Positions 34,797-42,968 are shown, numbered from the stretch's first letter. The stretch: 64,000 nt of DNA from DASUGC01 sp035606665 (GCA_035606665.1 DATNEY010000009.1:186001-250000); one strand, 5' to 3'. Made by a program: numbers and translations. The notes: generated by a model not told the origin, from the letters alone.

Positions 34797-35083
34797 TGGC
34801 GGGCCACCATCGGGCCACTCGGCGCAGCGTCGTGACGCTGGCGGGGTTTCTCGCTGGCGCCGTGCTTGCGGGCTGGGTCGCGTGGCGAACACTGAAACCC
34901 ACAGGATGGGCGCTGTCGTTCTGGACGACCGTGCGGGCAGGAGCGGATTCGGCGACCTATGGCCACGCCGTGGAGCACGCCGCCGAAGTTCTCGCTGCCA
35001 ACGTGGTCATACTCGCGGTCGTTGGCGGTCTGCTGGTGGGCTGCCTGGCCTGGGTTACAGAGCGTCGCCGACGCCTGTTGTAG
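34796..35083 (+). CDS. small membrane protein, two helices
   Basis: 95 residues, GTG start overlapping the TAG of the lipoprotein gene. Helices at about 11-28 and 68-88, with a short loop that is probably periplasmic. Translationally coupled to the lipoprotein; function unknown. Confidence 0.6.
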   Translation: MAGHHRATRRSVVTLAGFLAGAVLAGWVAWRTLKPTGWALSFWTTVRAGADSATYGHAVEHAAEVLAANVVILAVVGGLLVGCLAWVTERRRRLL

Positions 35084-35117
35084 CCGATCAGCACTGCTCG
35101 CCGTAACGAGACGCGTG

Positions 35118-35636
35118 TCAGGCCCGGACGTGCGTCATTCGCGACTGCTCGACGAACCCGGTCGTGTCGGGCTGTACGAAATCACGTTCGTGGACGCGAA
35201 CCGTCAGCACCGGGCAGTTGGCCAGTCGAGAGACGTGCTGCGCGACGCTGCCCATGAGGAAGTGCGCGAAGCCGCGCCGGCCATGCGTGCCGACGATGAT
35301 CAAGTCGGCAGGCAGATCACGTGCAACCGCCAGGATGGTCTCTGCCGGCGACGCCGACACTGTCACCTCGAGATGCGCGCGGAGCGCCGATCGCTCCGGT
35401 TCCGGAAGGAGTGAATCGAGGGTGGCGCGCGCGCTGACTTCAAGCTCCGTCTGCAGAGAACCGACGTCTATGGCCGGGCCCGGCAGTGGATTGGCTTGAA
35501 CTGCGAGGTCAGCGACCACATGCAATACATGGAGCGACGCGTCGAATCGGCGTGTCAGCTCGATGCCATACCGCAGGGCGGCTTCTGACGGTTCACCGAA
35601 GTCTGTTGCGACCAGGATCTTCTTGAGCGCGATCAC
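35118..35636 (-). CDS. universal stress protein (UspA family)
   Basis: 172 residues, a single Usp domain: KKILVATDFGEPSEAALRYGIEL, DLIIVGTHGRRGFAHFLMGSVAQHVSRLANCPVLTVR. The G-x2-G-x9-G-S pattern indicates the ATP-binding class. The start is GTG 35636, with GGAGG 7 bases upstream overlapping the stop of the acetate-CoA ligase gene; both genes are therefore coupled. A close paralogue at 51906-52415 begins with the same VIAL and has the same gene layout. Confidence 0.93.
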   Translation of the reverse strand: MIALKKILVATDFGEPSEAALRYGIELTRRFDASLHVLHVVADLAVQANPLPGPAIDVGSLQTELEVSARATLDSLLPEPERSALRAHLEVTVSASPAETILAVARDLPADLIIVGTHGRRGFAHFLMGSVAQHVSRLANCPVLTVRVHERDFVQPDTTGFVEQSRMTHVRA

Positions 35637-35637
35637 G

Positions 35638-37836
35638 TTAGCCTCCAATCGCTAAAGCCGGCTTCACGGCCTCTCCCACTCGAATGCGGACATCCACGAT
35701 GTGGCAGCCACCGCCCTCCGGCATCACCAGCACGGGATTGAGGTCGAGCTCGAGCACCTCGGGCACGTCCTCGGCAAGGCGCGAGACTCGCGCGAGCACG
35801 TCGGATAGCGCAGCCCTGTCCGACGCGGGCTTACCACGGTGGGCTCTTATGAACCTGGAGGCGCGGGACTCATCGATGAGCTCCTCGATGTCCACGTCGT
35901 CGATCGGCGCGACGCGAAAGTGCATGTCGTCGAGCGCTTCGACCTCCACGCCGCCGAGTCCGAAGCCAACCAGGGATCCGAAGACGCCATCGTTCACGAT
36001 GCCGACAACCGTCTCCACGCCGCCCGTCACCATCGGTTGCAGCACGATGGCGTCGCACTGAACGTTGCGATCGCGCGCGTTCTGCGTCAGTCGATCGAAG
36101 GCCCCGCTCACATCAGCGGCGGTCCGGAGATTGACCGCAACGCCATCCACATCCGTCTTGTGCAGAGCCTGGCTGGAGATCAACTTCGCAACGACCGGGA
36201 AGCCCATCGCGGAAGCGGTCGCAATCGCATCGAGAGGAGAGCGCACCGGCACTGTCGGCGCCAGAGAGAGCCCGTAGTAGGAGAGCAGCCGCGATGCTTC
36301 CTCATGGGTCATCCAGTCACTGCCCCGGCGTGAAGTGACTGCCCGGCACAGCGCGCGAGCCGCTTTGGCTCGGAGGTCCGGCAGATTCCTCCTCGTTGCC
36401 TGAGGTTTGGCGCGCCATTCCGCATACCTTGCGACCTTGCCAAGGGCCCGCGCCGCATTCTCGGGGAAGGAGTAGACCGGGATCTGCTCTGCTCCAGCCA
36501 TGAGACACGGATTCGCCTCATTACCCATCAGGCAGGCGAGGATGGGTTTGGCGGCCGCCGCTGCCTTGCGTCCGTCCTGGATTCCTTCGCGAATTGCATC
36601 AATCACCGGCGCCGATGTCTCAGGATTGACAGGCGTAAAGAGGACAAGCAGTGCATCGACTTCGTCCGCCGCCAGAATCGACGCAATCACCGATCGGTAC
36701 TGTTCCGGTCCAGCGGTCGCAATCATGTCCAGCGGATTCGCGGCCGCAGCGAGACTCGGCAGTACCGCGGCGACATTCCGCCGCGTCGCCTCGCTGAACT
36801 GCACGACGTTGAGGCCGGCGGCGGCGCAGGCGTCCGCGGCGAGGATCCCCGGACCGCCGGCGTTCGTCACGATCGCAACGCTCGATCCACGCGGCAGGGG
36901 TTGCGCCTCGAGGCACGCCGCGAGGTCGAACATCTCGTCGATCGTGTCGGCACGAATCACGCCGGTCTGGTGAAAGAGGGCCGACACCGCTACGTCGCTG
37001 GCGGCCAGCGCCGCGGTATGAGATCCCGCCGCCGCTGCGCCGACCCGCGTTCGGCCCGACTTCACGGCGATGATGGGTTTCTTCCGTCCGACCATTCGCG
37101 CGATCTGCGCGAACCTGCGCGGGTTGCCAAATGACTCGAGGTAGAGAGCGATCACGGAGGTCGCCGGATCGGTGGCCCAGTACTCGAGCAGATCGTTCCC
37201 GGAGACATCCGCCTTGTTGCCCACGCTGACGAAGGTCGAGACCCCTACATGCCGGCGCGCCGCCAGATCGAGAATCACTACTCCCAGCGCGCCGCTCTGA
37301 GACGACATCGCCAGTCCCCCCGCCGGTGGAAAGCAGGGGGAGAAGGACGCATTCATCGGTCTCGCGATGCTCGCGTTGATGATGCCCATGCAGTTGGGCC
37401 CGACCATGCGAATCCCCGCGCCCCGCACCTTGGCGAGCATCGCGTCCTGCATCGCGCGACCGGCCGCGTCCGTCTCCGCGAAGCCTGCCGTGATGACGAC
37501 GACGCCTTTCGCGCCTGTCGCGATGCAGTCGTCGACAACGGCGTTCACGGAGTCGCGCGGGACAGCGATGACTACCAGATCGACGCGCGCCGGAAGCGAT
37601 CGAAGACTCGGCCAGCTCTGGTGCGCTCCGACGAAGCCTCCACCGTGCGTGACGGGGTAGACGGGGCCGGGGAATCCCTGCGCGATCAGCGCGTCAAAAA
37701 TCCTGCGCCCGAGCCCCCCGCGCTGCCGGGAGACACCGACGACGGCAATCGAAGCGGGTTCGAGAAGCGAGCGTACTCCGGTGACGCCGGTGGCGTCGAT
37801 GGTCTCAGTTCGTTCGAGCGCAGCCACTTCAGTCAC
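35638..37836 (-). CDS. acetate-CoA ligase (ADP-forming), fused alpha-beta form
   Basis: 732 residues. N-terminal CoA-binding domain (LEPASIAVVGVSRQRGGLGRRIFDALIAQGFPGPVYPV), succinyl-CoA-ligase-like domain (MVGPNCMGIIN, SQSGALG), a probable phospho-His in GSHTAALAASD, and a C-terminal ATP-grasp domain (GFPVVAKLISSQALHKTDVDGVAVNL, GGVEVEALDDMHFRVAP, ELDLNPVLV). No acetyltransferase domain is attached. It converts acetyl-CoA, ADP and phosphate to acetate, CoA and ATP, the natural partner of NifJ for fermentation. GTG start with GGAGG upstream. It precedes and is coupled to a UspA gene. Confidence 0.92.
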   Translation of the reverse strand: MTEVAALERTETIDATGVTGVRSLLEPASIAVVGVSRQRGGLGRRIFDALIAQGFPGPVYPVTHGGGFVGAHQSWPSLRSLPARVDLVVIAVPRDSVNAVVDDCIATGAKGVVVITAGFAETDAAGRAMQDAMLAKVRGAGIRMVGPNCMGIINASIARPMNASFSPCFPPAGGLAMSSQSGALGVVILDLAARRHVGVSTFVSVGNKADVSGNDLLEYWATDPATSVIALYLESFGNPRRFAQIARMVGRKKPIIAVKSGRTRVGAAAAGSHTAALAASDVAVSALFHQTGVIRADTIDEMFDLAACLEAQPLPRGSSVAIVTNAGGPGILAADACAAAGLNVVQFSEATRRNVAAVLPSLAAAANPLDMIATAGPEQYRSVIASILAADEVDALLVLFTPVNPETSAPVIDAIREGIQDGRKAAAAAKPILACLMGNEANPCLMAGAEQIPVYSFPENAARALGKVARYAEWRAKPQATRRNLPDLRAKAARALCRAVTSRRGSDWMTHEEASRLLSYYGLSLAPTVPVRSPLDAIATASAMGFPVVAKLISSQALHKTDVDGVAVNLRTAADVSGAFDRLTQNARDRNVQCDAIVLQPMVTGGVETVVGIVNDGVFGSLVGFGLGGVEVEALDDMHFRVAPIDDVDIEELIDESRASRFIRAHRGKPASDRAALSDVLARVSRLAEDVPEVLELDLNPVLVMPEGGGCHIVDVRIRVGEAVKPALAIGG

Positions 37837-37876
37837 TGAGGACCTCCCGCTCTCGCGGACGTGTGCCGGCTCTATC

Positions 37877-37892
37877 TGCAGATCCGAGGCCA
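37877..37892 (-). promoter_or_regulatory. sigma-54 promoter candidate for the acetate-CoA ligase/usp operon
   Basis: Minus-strand TGGCCTCGGATCTGCA matches 9 of 12 consensus positions with correct spacing. The shared dyad at 37946-37959 is centred 74.5 bp from its -12 C. Confidence 0.5.
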
Positions 37893-37945
37893 GCCGCCAT
37901 TGACGATGAACCTTGCGGCAGGCCGCGCAGGAATCCCGGGCAGCC

Positions 37946-37959
37946 GCGAAGTTTTCCGC
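37946..37959. promoter_or_regulatory. putative enhancer dyad shared by two divergent promoters
   Basis: GCGAAGTTTTCCGC fully matches GCGRR-N4-YYCGC. It lies midway, with its centre 74.5 bp from the -12 C of the ligase promoter and 72.5 bp from that of the DUF4342 promoter. Twelve of its 14 bases recur in the dyad at 39083-39096. Confidence 0.55.
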
Positions 37960-37988
37960 ACCCGTTGGCGGACCAGTGACTCATGCGT

Positions 37989-38004
37989 TGGCGGTCTCAT
38001 TGCA
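37989..38004 (+). promoter_or_regulatory. second, weaker sigma-54 promoter-like site before DUF4342
   Basis: TGGCGGTCTCATTGCA matches 9 of 12 consensus positions. It lies 22 bp upstream of the stronger site. Its spacing to the dyad (50.5 bp) falls outside the series seen elsewhere, so it may be chance. Confidence 0.3.
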
Positions 38005-38010
38005 GGCGGC

Positions 38011-38026
38011 TGGCACAGGTTCTGCG
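38011..38026 (+). promoter_or_regulatory. sigma-54 promoter candidate for the DUF4342-VIT operon
   Basis: TGGCACAGGTTCTGCG matches 10 of 12 consensus positions. Predicted start near 38037, 31 bases before the ATG and its GGGAG ribosome site. Confidence 0.6.
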
Positions 38027-38067
38027 TCTACTGCCGTCGCAAGGTTCCGGACTGCGGGAGAACGAAG

Positions 38068-38385
38068 ATGGCTGACACGCTCAATTGGGAATCGTTCAAG
38101 GCCGACAGCGCCCAGTTCGCCAAACGTCTGAGACAGCTGATTCAGGAGGGGAACCTTCGCCGCATCATCGTCCAGCACAAGGGACAGACGGTGGCGGAGT
38201 TCCCGGTGACCGCTGGTGTCGTTGGTGTTGTCATTGCGCCCGTACTGGCGGCGGTTGGAGCCCTCGTCGCGTTGCTCAAAGACTGCACGATTCACGTTGA
38301 AGTCAATCGGGATCCCGCGGTGCCTTCCTTCACTCCCGCGAGAGAAGACACCCCTGCCGCTGAGGCTGCCGATGTTGAGTGCTGA
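38068..38385 (+). CDS. DUF4342 domain protein
   Basis: 105 residues. The DUF4342 pattern is clear: LRQLIQEGNLRRIIVQHKGQTVAEFPVTAGVVGVVIAPVLAAVGALVALLKDCTIHVE, with one hydrophobic helix in the middle (written here only as segments of about residues 20-77). The family has an amphipathic N-terminal half (UBA-like in some members) and a membrane-inserting helix; its function is unknown. The ATG at 38068 has GGGAG upstream. Its end overlaps the start of the VIT gene by 14 bp. Confidence 0.8.
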   Translation: MADTLNWESFKADSAQFAKRLRQLIQEGNLRRIIVQHKGQTVAEFPVTAGVVGVVIAPVLAAVGALVALLKDCTIHVEVNRDPAVPSFTPAREDTPAAEAADVEC

Positions 38386-39070
38386 GACGTTGGAAGCGCA
38401 CCAGGTTGGCCGCATCGGCTGGCTGCGCGCGGCGGTTCTTGGCGCCAACGACGGGATCGTCTCAACGGCCAGCCTGATCGTCGGCGTCGCCGCAGCCTCA
38501 GCCGCGACCGCTGACGTGCTCGTCGCCGGAACCGCTGGTCTCGTCGCAGGAGCCATGTCGATGGCTGCCGGAGAATACGTGTCCGTCAGCTCCCAGCACG
38601 ATACGGAGCTGGCCAATCTCGAGCGTGAACGCCGCGAACTCGCGAGCCAGCCGCAATTCGAGCGTGACGAGCTCGCCCGAATCTACGTCGAGCGAGGTGT
38701 CGAGCCGGCGCTCGCGAGCCAGGTGGCCGAACAGCTCATGGCGAGGGACGCGTTGGGCGCGCATGCCAGGGATGAGCTCGGCATCTCCGAGGGCGGCAGA
38801 GCGCGTCCGGTCCAGGCAGCGCTGACGTCAGCAGTGACGTTCGCGGTCGGTGCCGCGTTACCGCTGTCGATGGTGTTGTTCATGTCACGCGCGACGCTCG
38901 TGGCGTCCGTTGCCGTTTCCTCGCTCGGGTTTCTGGCACTCCTCGGCGCAGTGGGCGCCCGGATCGGCGGAGCGAACGTAGCCCGTGCCACGATTCGCGT
39001 GACGTTCTGGGGCGCCATCGCGATGGCGCTGACGGCAGCGATTGGCGCCATGTTCGGGACCGTTGTCTGA
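38372..39070 (+). CDS. VIT1/CCC1 family iron/manganese transporter
   Basis: 232 residues. Family signatures: WLRAAVLGANDGIVSTASLIVGVA, GAMSMAAGEYVSVSSQHDTELANLERERREL and later helices (FAVGAALPLSMVLFM, FWGAIAMALTAAIGAMFG). A Glu-rich cytoplasmic region between helices 2 and 3, as in metal-binding VIT proteins. It would move Fe2+ or Mn2+ out of the cytoplasm. Start overlaps the DUF4342 gene. In a low-oxygen regulon it may guard against ferrous iron excess (inference). Confidence 0.88.
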   Translation: MLSAETLEAHQVGRIGWLRAAVLGANDGIVSTASLIVGVAAASAATADVLVAGTAGLVAGAMSMAAGEYVSVSSQHDTELANLERERRELASQPQFERDELARIYVERGVEPALASQVAEQLMARDALGAHARDELGISEGGRARPVQAALTSAVTFAVGAALPLSMVLFMSRATLVASVAVSSLGFLALLGAVGARIGGANVARATIRVTFWGAIAMALTAAIGAMFGTVV

Positions 39071-39082
39071 GATTCGGGCGTT

Positions 39083-39096
39083 GCGAAGTCCTCCGC
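39083..39096. promoter_or_regulatory. putative enhancer dyad for the BON operon
   Basis: GCGAAGTCCTCCGC fully matches GCGRR-N4-YYCGC and agrees with the ligase/DUF4342 dyad at 12 of 14 bases; the following CACC... is also similar. Centre 104.5 bp from the -12 C. Confidence 0.5.
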
Positions 39097-39179
39097 ACCG
39101 GATCGGAATTCCTCCGCGCCCCGCTCCACGCTGCGGCCTTCTTTTGATTCGATAGTCCGTCAAACCCTGGCGGCGCCAT

Positions 39180-39195
39180 TGGTACCGCTTCTGCT
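39180..39195 (+). promoter_or_regulatory. sigma-54 promoter candidate for the BON operon
   Basis: TGGTACCGCTTCTGCT matches 9 of 12 consensus positions with correct spacing. Predicted start near 39206, 52 bases before the ATG. Confidence 0.5.
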
Positions 39196-39257
39196 CCTTG
39201 TAGGAAATATCGCAGTGGTGCTCTGACAGAGCCGTCACGACGCGGAGGAGTAATCCA

Positions 39258-39911
39258 ATGACAACAGATAGAGAACTTCAGGATTCGGTACTCAAGGCCC
39301 TCGAGTTCGAGCCGGGCGTCGATGCCGCTGGAATCGGCGTCATCGCCCACAACGGCGTCGTCACGCTGACCGGCATGGTCACAACATTCTTCCAGAAGCG
39401 CCTGGCCGAGAAGATCACTGGCCGCGTCTATGGCGTGCGCGCAATCGCCAACGACATCGAAGTGCAGCTCCCGCTCCATGCCCGTCGAAACGATTCGGCA
39501 ATTGCCGAAGCGGCGGCGAACGCGCTGAGCTGGGATGCCGCCATTCCCGCCAACACCGTCCAGGTCACATTGCGAGACGGCTGGGTGACACTGACCGGTG
39601 CGGTTGACTGGCGCTACCAGCGCGATGCGGCGGAATCCAACGTCCGGCGTCTGCACGGCGTGAAGGGCATCACGAACTCCATCGTGGTGAAACCGCGCGT
39701 TCGCTCGGCTGACGTCAAGACGAGGATTGAGGGCGCGTTCAAGCGGAGCGCGGCAATCGAGGCCCAGCGCGTCCATGTCGAAGCGCTAGATGGACGGGTG
39801 ACGCTGACAGGAGCCGTCCGATCCTGGCCCGAGCGTCAGGAGGCGGAGCGCGCGGCGTGGTCCGCGCCCGGCGTCAGCCTTGTCGATGACCGGATTGTTG
39901 TCACGCCGTAA
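39258..39911 (+). CDS. BON-domain protein with three BON repeats
   Basis: 217 residues in three BON units (about 3-70, 78-146, 148-215), each with the core G-x-V-T-L-T-G and a hydrophobic V-x-G-x-x-x-I/V-x-N segment (GVVTLTGMV, GWVTLTGAV, GRVTLTGAV). No signal peptide, so it is cytoplasmic, unlike OsmY. BON domains are thought to bind phospholipid or other small ligands and are common in stress operons. GGAGGAG lies before the ATG. The next gene starts 14 bp downstream. Confidence 0.9.
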   Translation: MTTDRELQDSVLKALEFEPGVDAAGIGVIAHNGVVTLTGMVTTFFQKRLAEKITGRVYGVRAIANDIEVQLPLHARRNDSAIAEAAANALSWDAAIPANTVQVTLRDGWVTLTGAVDWRYQRDAAESNVRRLHGVKGITNSIVVKPRVRSADVKTRIEGAFKRSAAIEAQRVHVEALDGRVTLTGAVRSWPERQEAERAAWSAPGVSLVDDRIVVTP

Positions 39912-39925
39912 TCCGGAAGGCCGCC

Positions 39926-40822
39926 GTGTCCGGTCAACCCTGGAAGGTCGTGCTTGCAGCCGGCGCCGGCCGCCGCCTGCAAGGCGTTACCGGCGGAGTG
40001 CCCAAGCAGTTCTGGCGGAGCGGCGGCAGAGCCACGCTACTCGAGCAGACGATCGATCGCTTCGATCCAATCGCACCACCGTCACGGACCGTTGTGATCG
40101 TGGACGAGAGCCAGCGCGAACACATCGCGGAAGGAGCGCGGCTGCATCCGGCCCGTACGCTCGTAGTTCAGCCCCAGGACCGCGGTACGGCAGCCGGGGT
40201 GCTCCTCGCACTCACACCAGTCCTCGGGACGCGGCCGGAGGCGATTGTCATTCTCACTCCATCGGACCACGGCGTCGTGGACGTGCCCGGGTTTCGCGAG
40301 CGCGTCGCGCAGGCGGTGCAGCGCGTGCGGAATAGAGACGACATCGTGCTCTTTGGGGCCGTGCCGGCCGCGGCACAACCGGACTACGGCTGGATTTCAC
40401 TGAGGCACGACGGATCAGGCGGAGCCTTCAGGCCAGTGGCGTCGTTCGTCGAGAAGCCCGACGGCGCTGCGGCGGCGCGTCTGTTCAGGGACGGAGCCAT
40501 ATGGAACACCATGGTGGTGGTGGCCAGGGCGCGCACGCTCCACGATCTCTATGCGACTCTGCTGCCCGGGCTGACCGCGCTCATTTCCGCGGTGATTGGC
40601 CTGCCTGAAGCGCTTCGGGCAAGCTATCTTGCCGCCATCTATCGAAGGCTGCCTCAGCACGATTTCTCGCGGGACGTTCTGGGCCGCGCCCACGGACTGA
40701 TCGCGTGCGTGCTCCCGCGGTCGATTGGCTGGACGGATCTGGGAACACCGGATCGCCTGGCCGCGTGGCAGCGGAACAGCGGGCGCACTCAGAGGAGTGC
40801 GGCGGCGTTCTCGGCGGCGTGA
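39926..40822 (+). CDS. nucleotidyltransferase, mannose-1-phosphate guanylyltransferase-like
   Basis: 298 residues. N-terminal nucleotide-binding signature VLAAGAGRRLQGVTGGVPKQF, then VVQPQDRGTAAGVLLAL, the metal/phosphate motif ILTPSDHGV, and the sugar-binding VASFVEKPDG. These fit NTP-sugar pyrophosphorylases of the ManC/GMP type. The protein is shorter than bifunctional ManC and lacks an isomerase domain. Likely makes a GDP-sugar for surface polysaccharide. Co-transcribed with the BON gene. Confidence 0.8.
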   Translation: MSGQPWKVVLAAGAGRRLQGVTGGVPKQFWRSGGRATLLEQTIDRFDPIAPPSRTVVIVDESQREHIAEGARLHPARTLVVQPQDRGTAAGVLLALTPVLGTRPEAIVILTPSDHGVVDVPGFRERVAQAVQRVRNRDDIVLFGAVPAAAQPDYGWISLRHDGSGGAFRPVASFVEKPDGAAAARLFRDGAIWNTMVVVARARTLHDLYATLLPGLTALISAVIGLPEALRASYLAAIYRRLPQHDFSRDVLGRAHGLIACVLPRSIGWTDLGTPDRLAAWQRNSGRTQRSAAAFSAA

Positions 40823-40838
40823 TTCGCATGGGGGTTCT

Positions 40839-41372
40839 ATGATCACGCTCGCGTATCGGATGATGGGGGCGATTCTCCTCGACCGTGGCACGTTCGAATC
40901 GGTCGAGAATCAGCGTTCAACCGGCCCGCAGGCCATTCTCGTCGTCCTGATGTCGAGCCTCGCTGCCGGCGTCGGTGCTTCCGGTCTGCCAGGTCCGAGA
41001 ATCTTCAATCTGCTTGTCGTCGCCGGAGTTGCCGTCGCGACCTGGCTGGCGTGGGCGTCGCTAATTCTGTATGTCGGAGGAGTTGCGATGCGGGCGCCGG
41101 ACACGCGGGTGGATTACGGCCAGCTCGCGCGGACGATTGGCTTCGCAGCCGCGCCGGGGCTCTTCCAGATTTTCGGCCTCTTCACATCGATTTCGATTCC
41201 TGTCTTCGTCGTGGCCTGGGTCTGGATGCTCGCCGCCATGGTCGTGGCAGTCCGTCAGGCACTCGACTTCAGCAGCACGTGGCGGGCCGTTGGCGTTTGC
41301 ACGGTGACGCTGGCGCTTGTCCTGGCGACGACGGCGGCCATCGGACTTGCGCTGCAGCGTACTGTCGCCTGA
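40839..41372 (+). CDS. YIP1-family-like membrane protein
   Basis: 177 residues with five hydrophobic segments. The layout (short amphipathic N-terminus, then helices, with YGQLARTIGFAAAPGLFQIF between helices 2 and 3) matches bacterial YIP1/DUF1282-like proteins. ATG at 40839, 16 bp after the nucleotidyltransferase. Role unknown. Confidence 0.65.
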   Translation: MITLAYRMMGAILLDRGTFESVENQRSTGPQAILVVLMSSLAAGVGASGLPGPRIFNLLVVAGVAVATWLAWASLILYVGGVAMRAPDTRVDYGQLARTIGFAAAPGLFQIFGLFTSISIPVFVVAWVWMLAAMVVAVRQALDFSSTWRAVGVCTVTLALVLATTAAIGLALQRTVA

Positions 41373-41393
41373 TGGAGTCAGTCCCGGATCCTG

Positions 41394-42275
41394 CTAACGG
41401 CGGCCGCTGCAATCCCGGCACTTCCCGGCAAAGAACATTGCCGCGTCGATCTCGGGATCGAACTGGGATTCAAGACCGACGCGCTTCTCGATGAAGGTCA
41501 CGGCATTTGGAATGTAGCGGCCGGCGACTGGCGCCGTCACAGTCACTCGCGTGCCATCGGGTGTGCCATAGATCCGAGTGATGATCGGCTGATCCGGTGG
41601 CGCCAGGCCGGGCAGAGAAAATGGATTTCCCGTTTCGCCGTCCCGCGGATAGCGGAGCGTGAACTCGTTGCCGTCGAACGCGAGCCACTGGCCGATCGTC
41701 GACGCCCGTTCCGACCATTCGGGATCTTCCATCGCGAGAGATAGAGCGTAGGCGTGCAACGCCCGATTGATCGTGGTGATCGTGGCGCGGAGATTGACGA
41801 TCGTCACGCGTTGAACCCCGGCCAGCCGTCCGCGGCGGTCCAGATAGAGAGGCCCGTTCGAGATCGTGACGTTCGCGACAAGAGTTGACCACAGCGTTCG
41901 CTTCGCCTCGTTCGCCGCCCGATCGAGCGTGGAGACCGGAACCTTTGCCGGCGCCGACAGTTGCCTGCCAAGCTCATCAAGGTCGATGACTCGAGTCCAG
42001 CTGTCAAAGAAGTAGATTCGTCGTCCGGCAACTACAGAAAGAAGATCTTCTTCCTCGTCCGGTGTCAGGGTCCCTGGGTCCTCAGCCGATGCGCCGAACC
42101 GCTCGTCTCCGTGGATGCCCGAGTACGTCGTGTAGATCAGCAGGCGATCGCCGGCGACGTCATGGTGGTATGACATCGCCTGGTCCTCGAACGTGATGCA
42201 GGCGGCGGAGGTCGCGGCGAACGATGCGATGAGGATGAATGTGCGAAGTCCGCGTGCCAGCTCGATGGACGGCAT
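41394..42275 (-). CDS. exported protein of unknown function, possible lipoprotein
   Basis: 293 residues. N-terminal hydrophobic signal (TFILIASFAATSAAC) ends in a cysteine with a weak lipobox. The mature part is beta-rich with no motif I know; it includes AGRRIYFFDSWTRVIDL and VRVT-type strands, and ends with a CRDC pair. A sigma-54 promoter candidate with the predicted start 5 bases before the ATG suggests membership in the stress regulon. It is divergent from hsp20 and shares its enhancer dyad. Confidence 0.6.
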   Translation of the reverse strand: MPSIELARGLRTFILIASFAATSAACITFEDQAMSYHHDVAGDRLLIYTTYSGIHGDERFGASAEDPGTLTPDEEEDLLSVVAGRRIYFFDSWTRVIDLDELGRQLSAPAKVPVSTLDRAANEAKRTLWSTLVANVTISNGPLYLDRRGRLAGVQRVTIVNLRATITTINRALHAYALSLAMEDPEWSERASTIGQWLAFDGNEFTLRYPRDGETGNPFSLPGLAPPDQPIITRIYGTPDGTRVTVTAPVAGRYIPNAVTFIEKRVGLESQFDPEIDAAMFFAGKCRDCSGRR

Positions 42276-42290
42276 ATCGGTCTGAGGAAC

Positions 42291-42306
42291 TGCACGGCCG
42301 GTGCCA
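42291..42306 (-). promoter_or_regulatory. sigma-54 promoter candidate for the exported-protein gene
   Basis: Minus-strand TGGCACCGGCCGTGCA matches 10 of 12 consensus positions with correct spacing. Confidence 0.5.
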
Positions 42307-42379
42307 GTTCAATCTGGCGTCTCGCGGTCCGGCGGGGTGGGCAAGCCGGGCTCGCCGACGCGGAGTCCTTCGCAGCGTC

Positions 42380-42393
42380 GCGAACTAGTTCGC
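42380..42393. promoter_or_regulatory. putative enhancer dyad shared by hsp20 and the divergent exported-protein gene
   Basis: GCGAACTAGTTCGC is a perfect 14-bp palindrome and a full match to GCGRR-N4-YYCGC. Its centre is 73.5 bp from the -12 C of the hsp20 promoter and 94.5 bp from that of the divergent gene. Confidence 0.6.
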
Positions 42394-42445
42394 AGCCGCC
42401 GCCGGCCCGATGAGCTCACCGCTCTTCATGGCTGCATTTGGCTGG

Positions 42446-42461
42446 TGGCAGGTTCCTTGCT
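42446..42461 (+). promoter_or_regulatory. sigma-54 promoter candidate for hsp20
   Basis: TGGCAGGTTCCTTGCT matches 11 of 12 consensus positions with correct spacing. Predicted start near 42472, 53 bases before the ATG. Confidence 0.65.
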
Positions 42462-42524
42462 GCTCGAGAGTGCACGGACGGATGTACCGCACTCGCTGCG
42501 GACCGATCACGCGGGAGATTAGCC

Positions 42525-42968
42525 ATGAATCTGATGCGCTTTGATCCATTTCTGGAGCTCGAGGAAGTGTCGAATCGCCTGAACCGAATCTTCGGCAGGG
42601 AGATGCGCGTGGCCACCAGGCCTGAGACCGCCTTCGCGGACTGGGCACCGGCCATGGACGTCGAGGAGAGCGACACCGAGTACCTCATCAAGGCGGACCT
42701 GCCGGACGTCAAGCGGGAGGACGTGAAGGTCTCGGTCGAGGACGGCATCCTGGCCCTCGAAGGGGAGCGCAGGATGGAGAAGGACGAAGAAGGCAGGAAG
42801 TATCACCGAGTCGAGCGCAGCTACGGTAAGTTCGTGCGCCGCATGACCGTGCCGACCAATGTCGATCAGCAGAAGGTGGCCGCCGAGTTCAAGGACGGCG
42901 TGCTCAACGTGCATCTGCCGAAGGCGCCGGTCTCGAAGCCCAAGGCCGTCGACGTGAAAGTGGCCTGA
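42525..42968 (+). CDS. Hsp20/alpha-crystallin small heat shock protein
   Basis: 147 residues. Alpha-crystallin domain with WAPAMDVEESDTEYLIKADLPDVKREDVKVSVEDG, LALEGER and the C-terminal signature FKDGVLNVHLPKA. A short N-terminal arm (MRFDPFLELEEVSNRLNRIF) is typical of class A bacterial members. ATP-independent chaperone holding unfolded proteins. GGGAG precedes the ATG. First gene of an apparent operon with the CBS protein and the glucan synthase. Confidence 0.95.
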   Translation: MNLMRFDPFLELEEVSNRLNRIFGREMRVATRPETAFADWAPAMDVEESDTEYLIKADLPDVKREDVKVSVEDGILALEGERRMEKDEEGRKYHRVERSYGKFVRRMTVPTNVDQQKVAAEFKDGVLNVHLPKAPVSKPKAVDVKVA

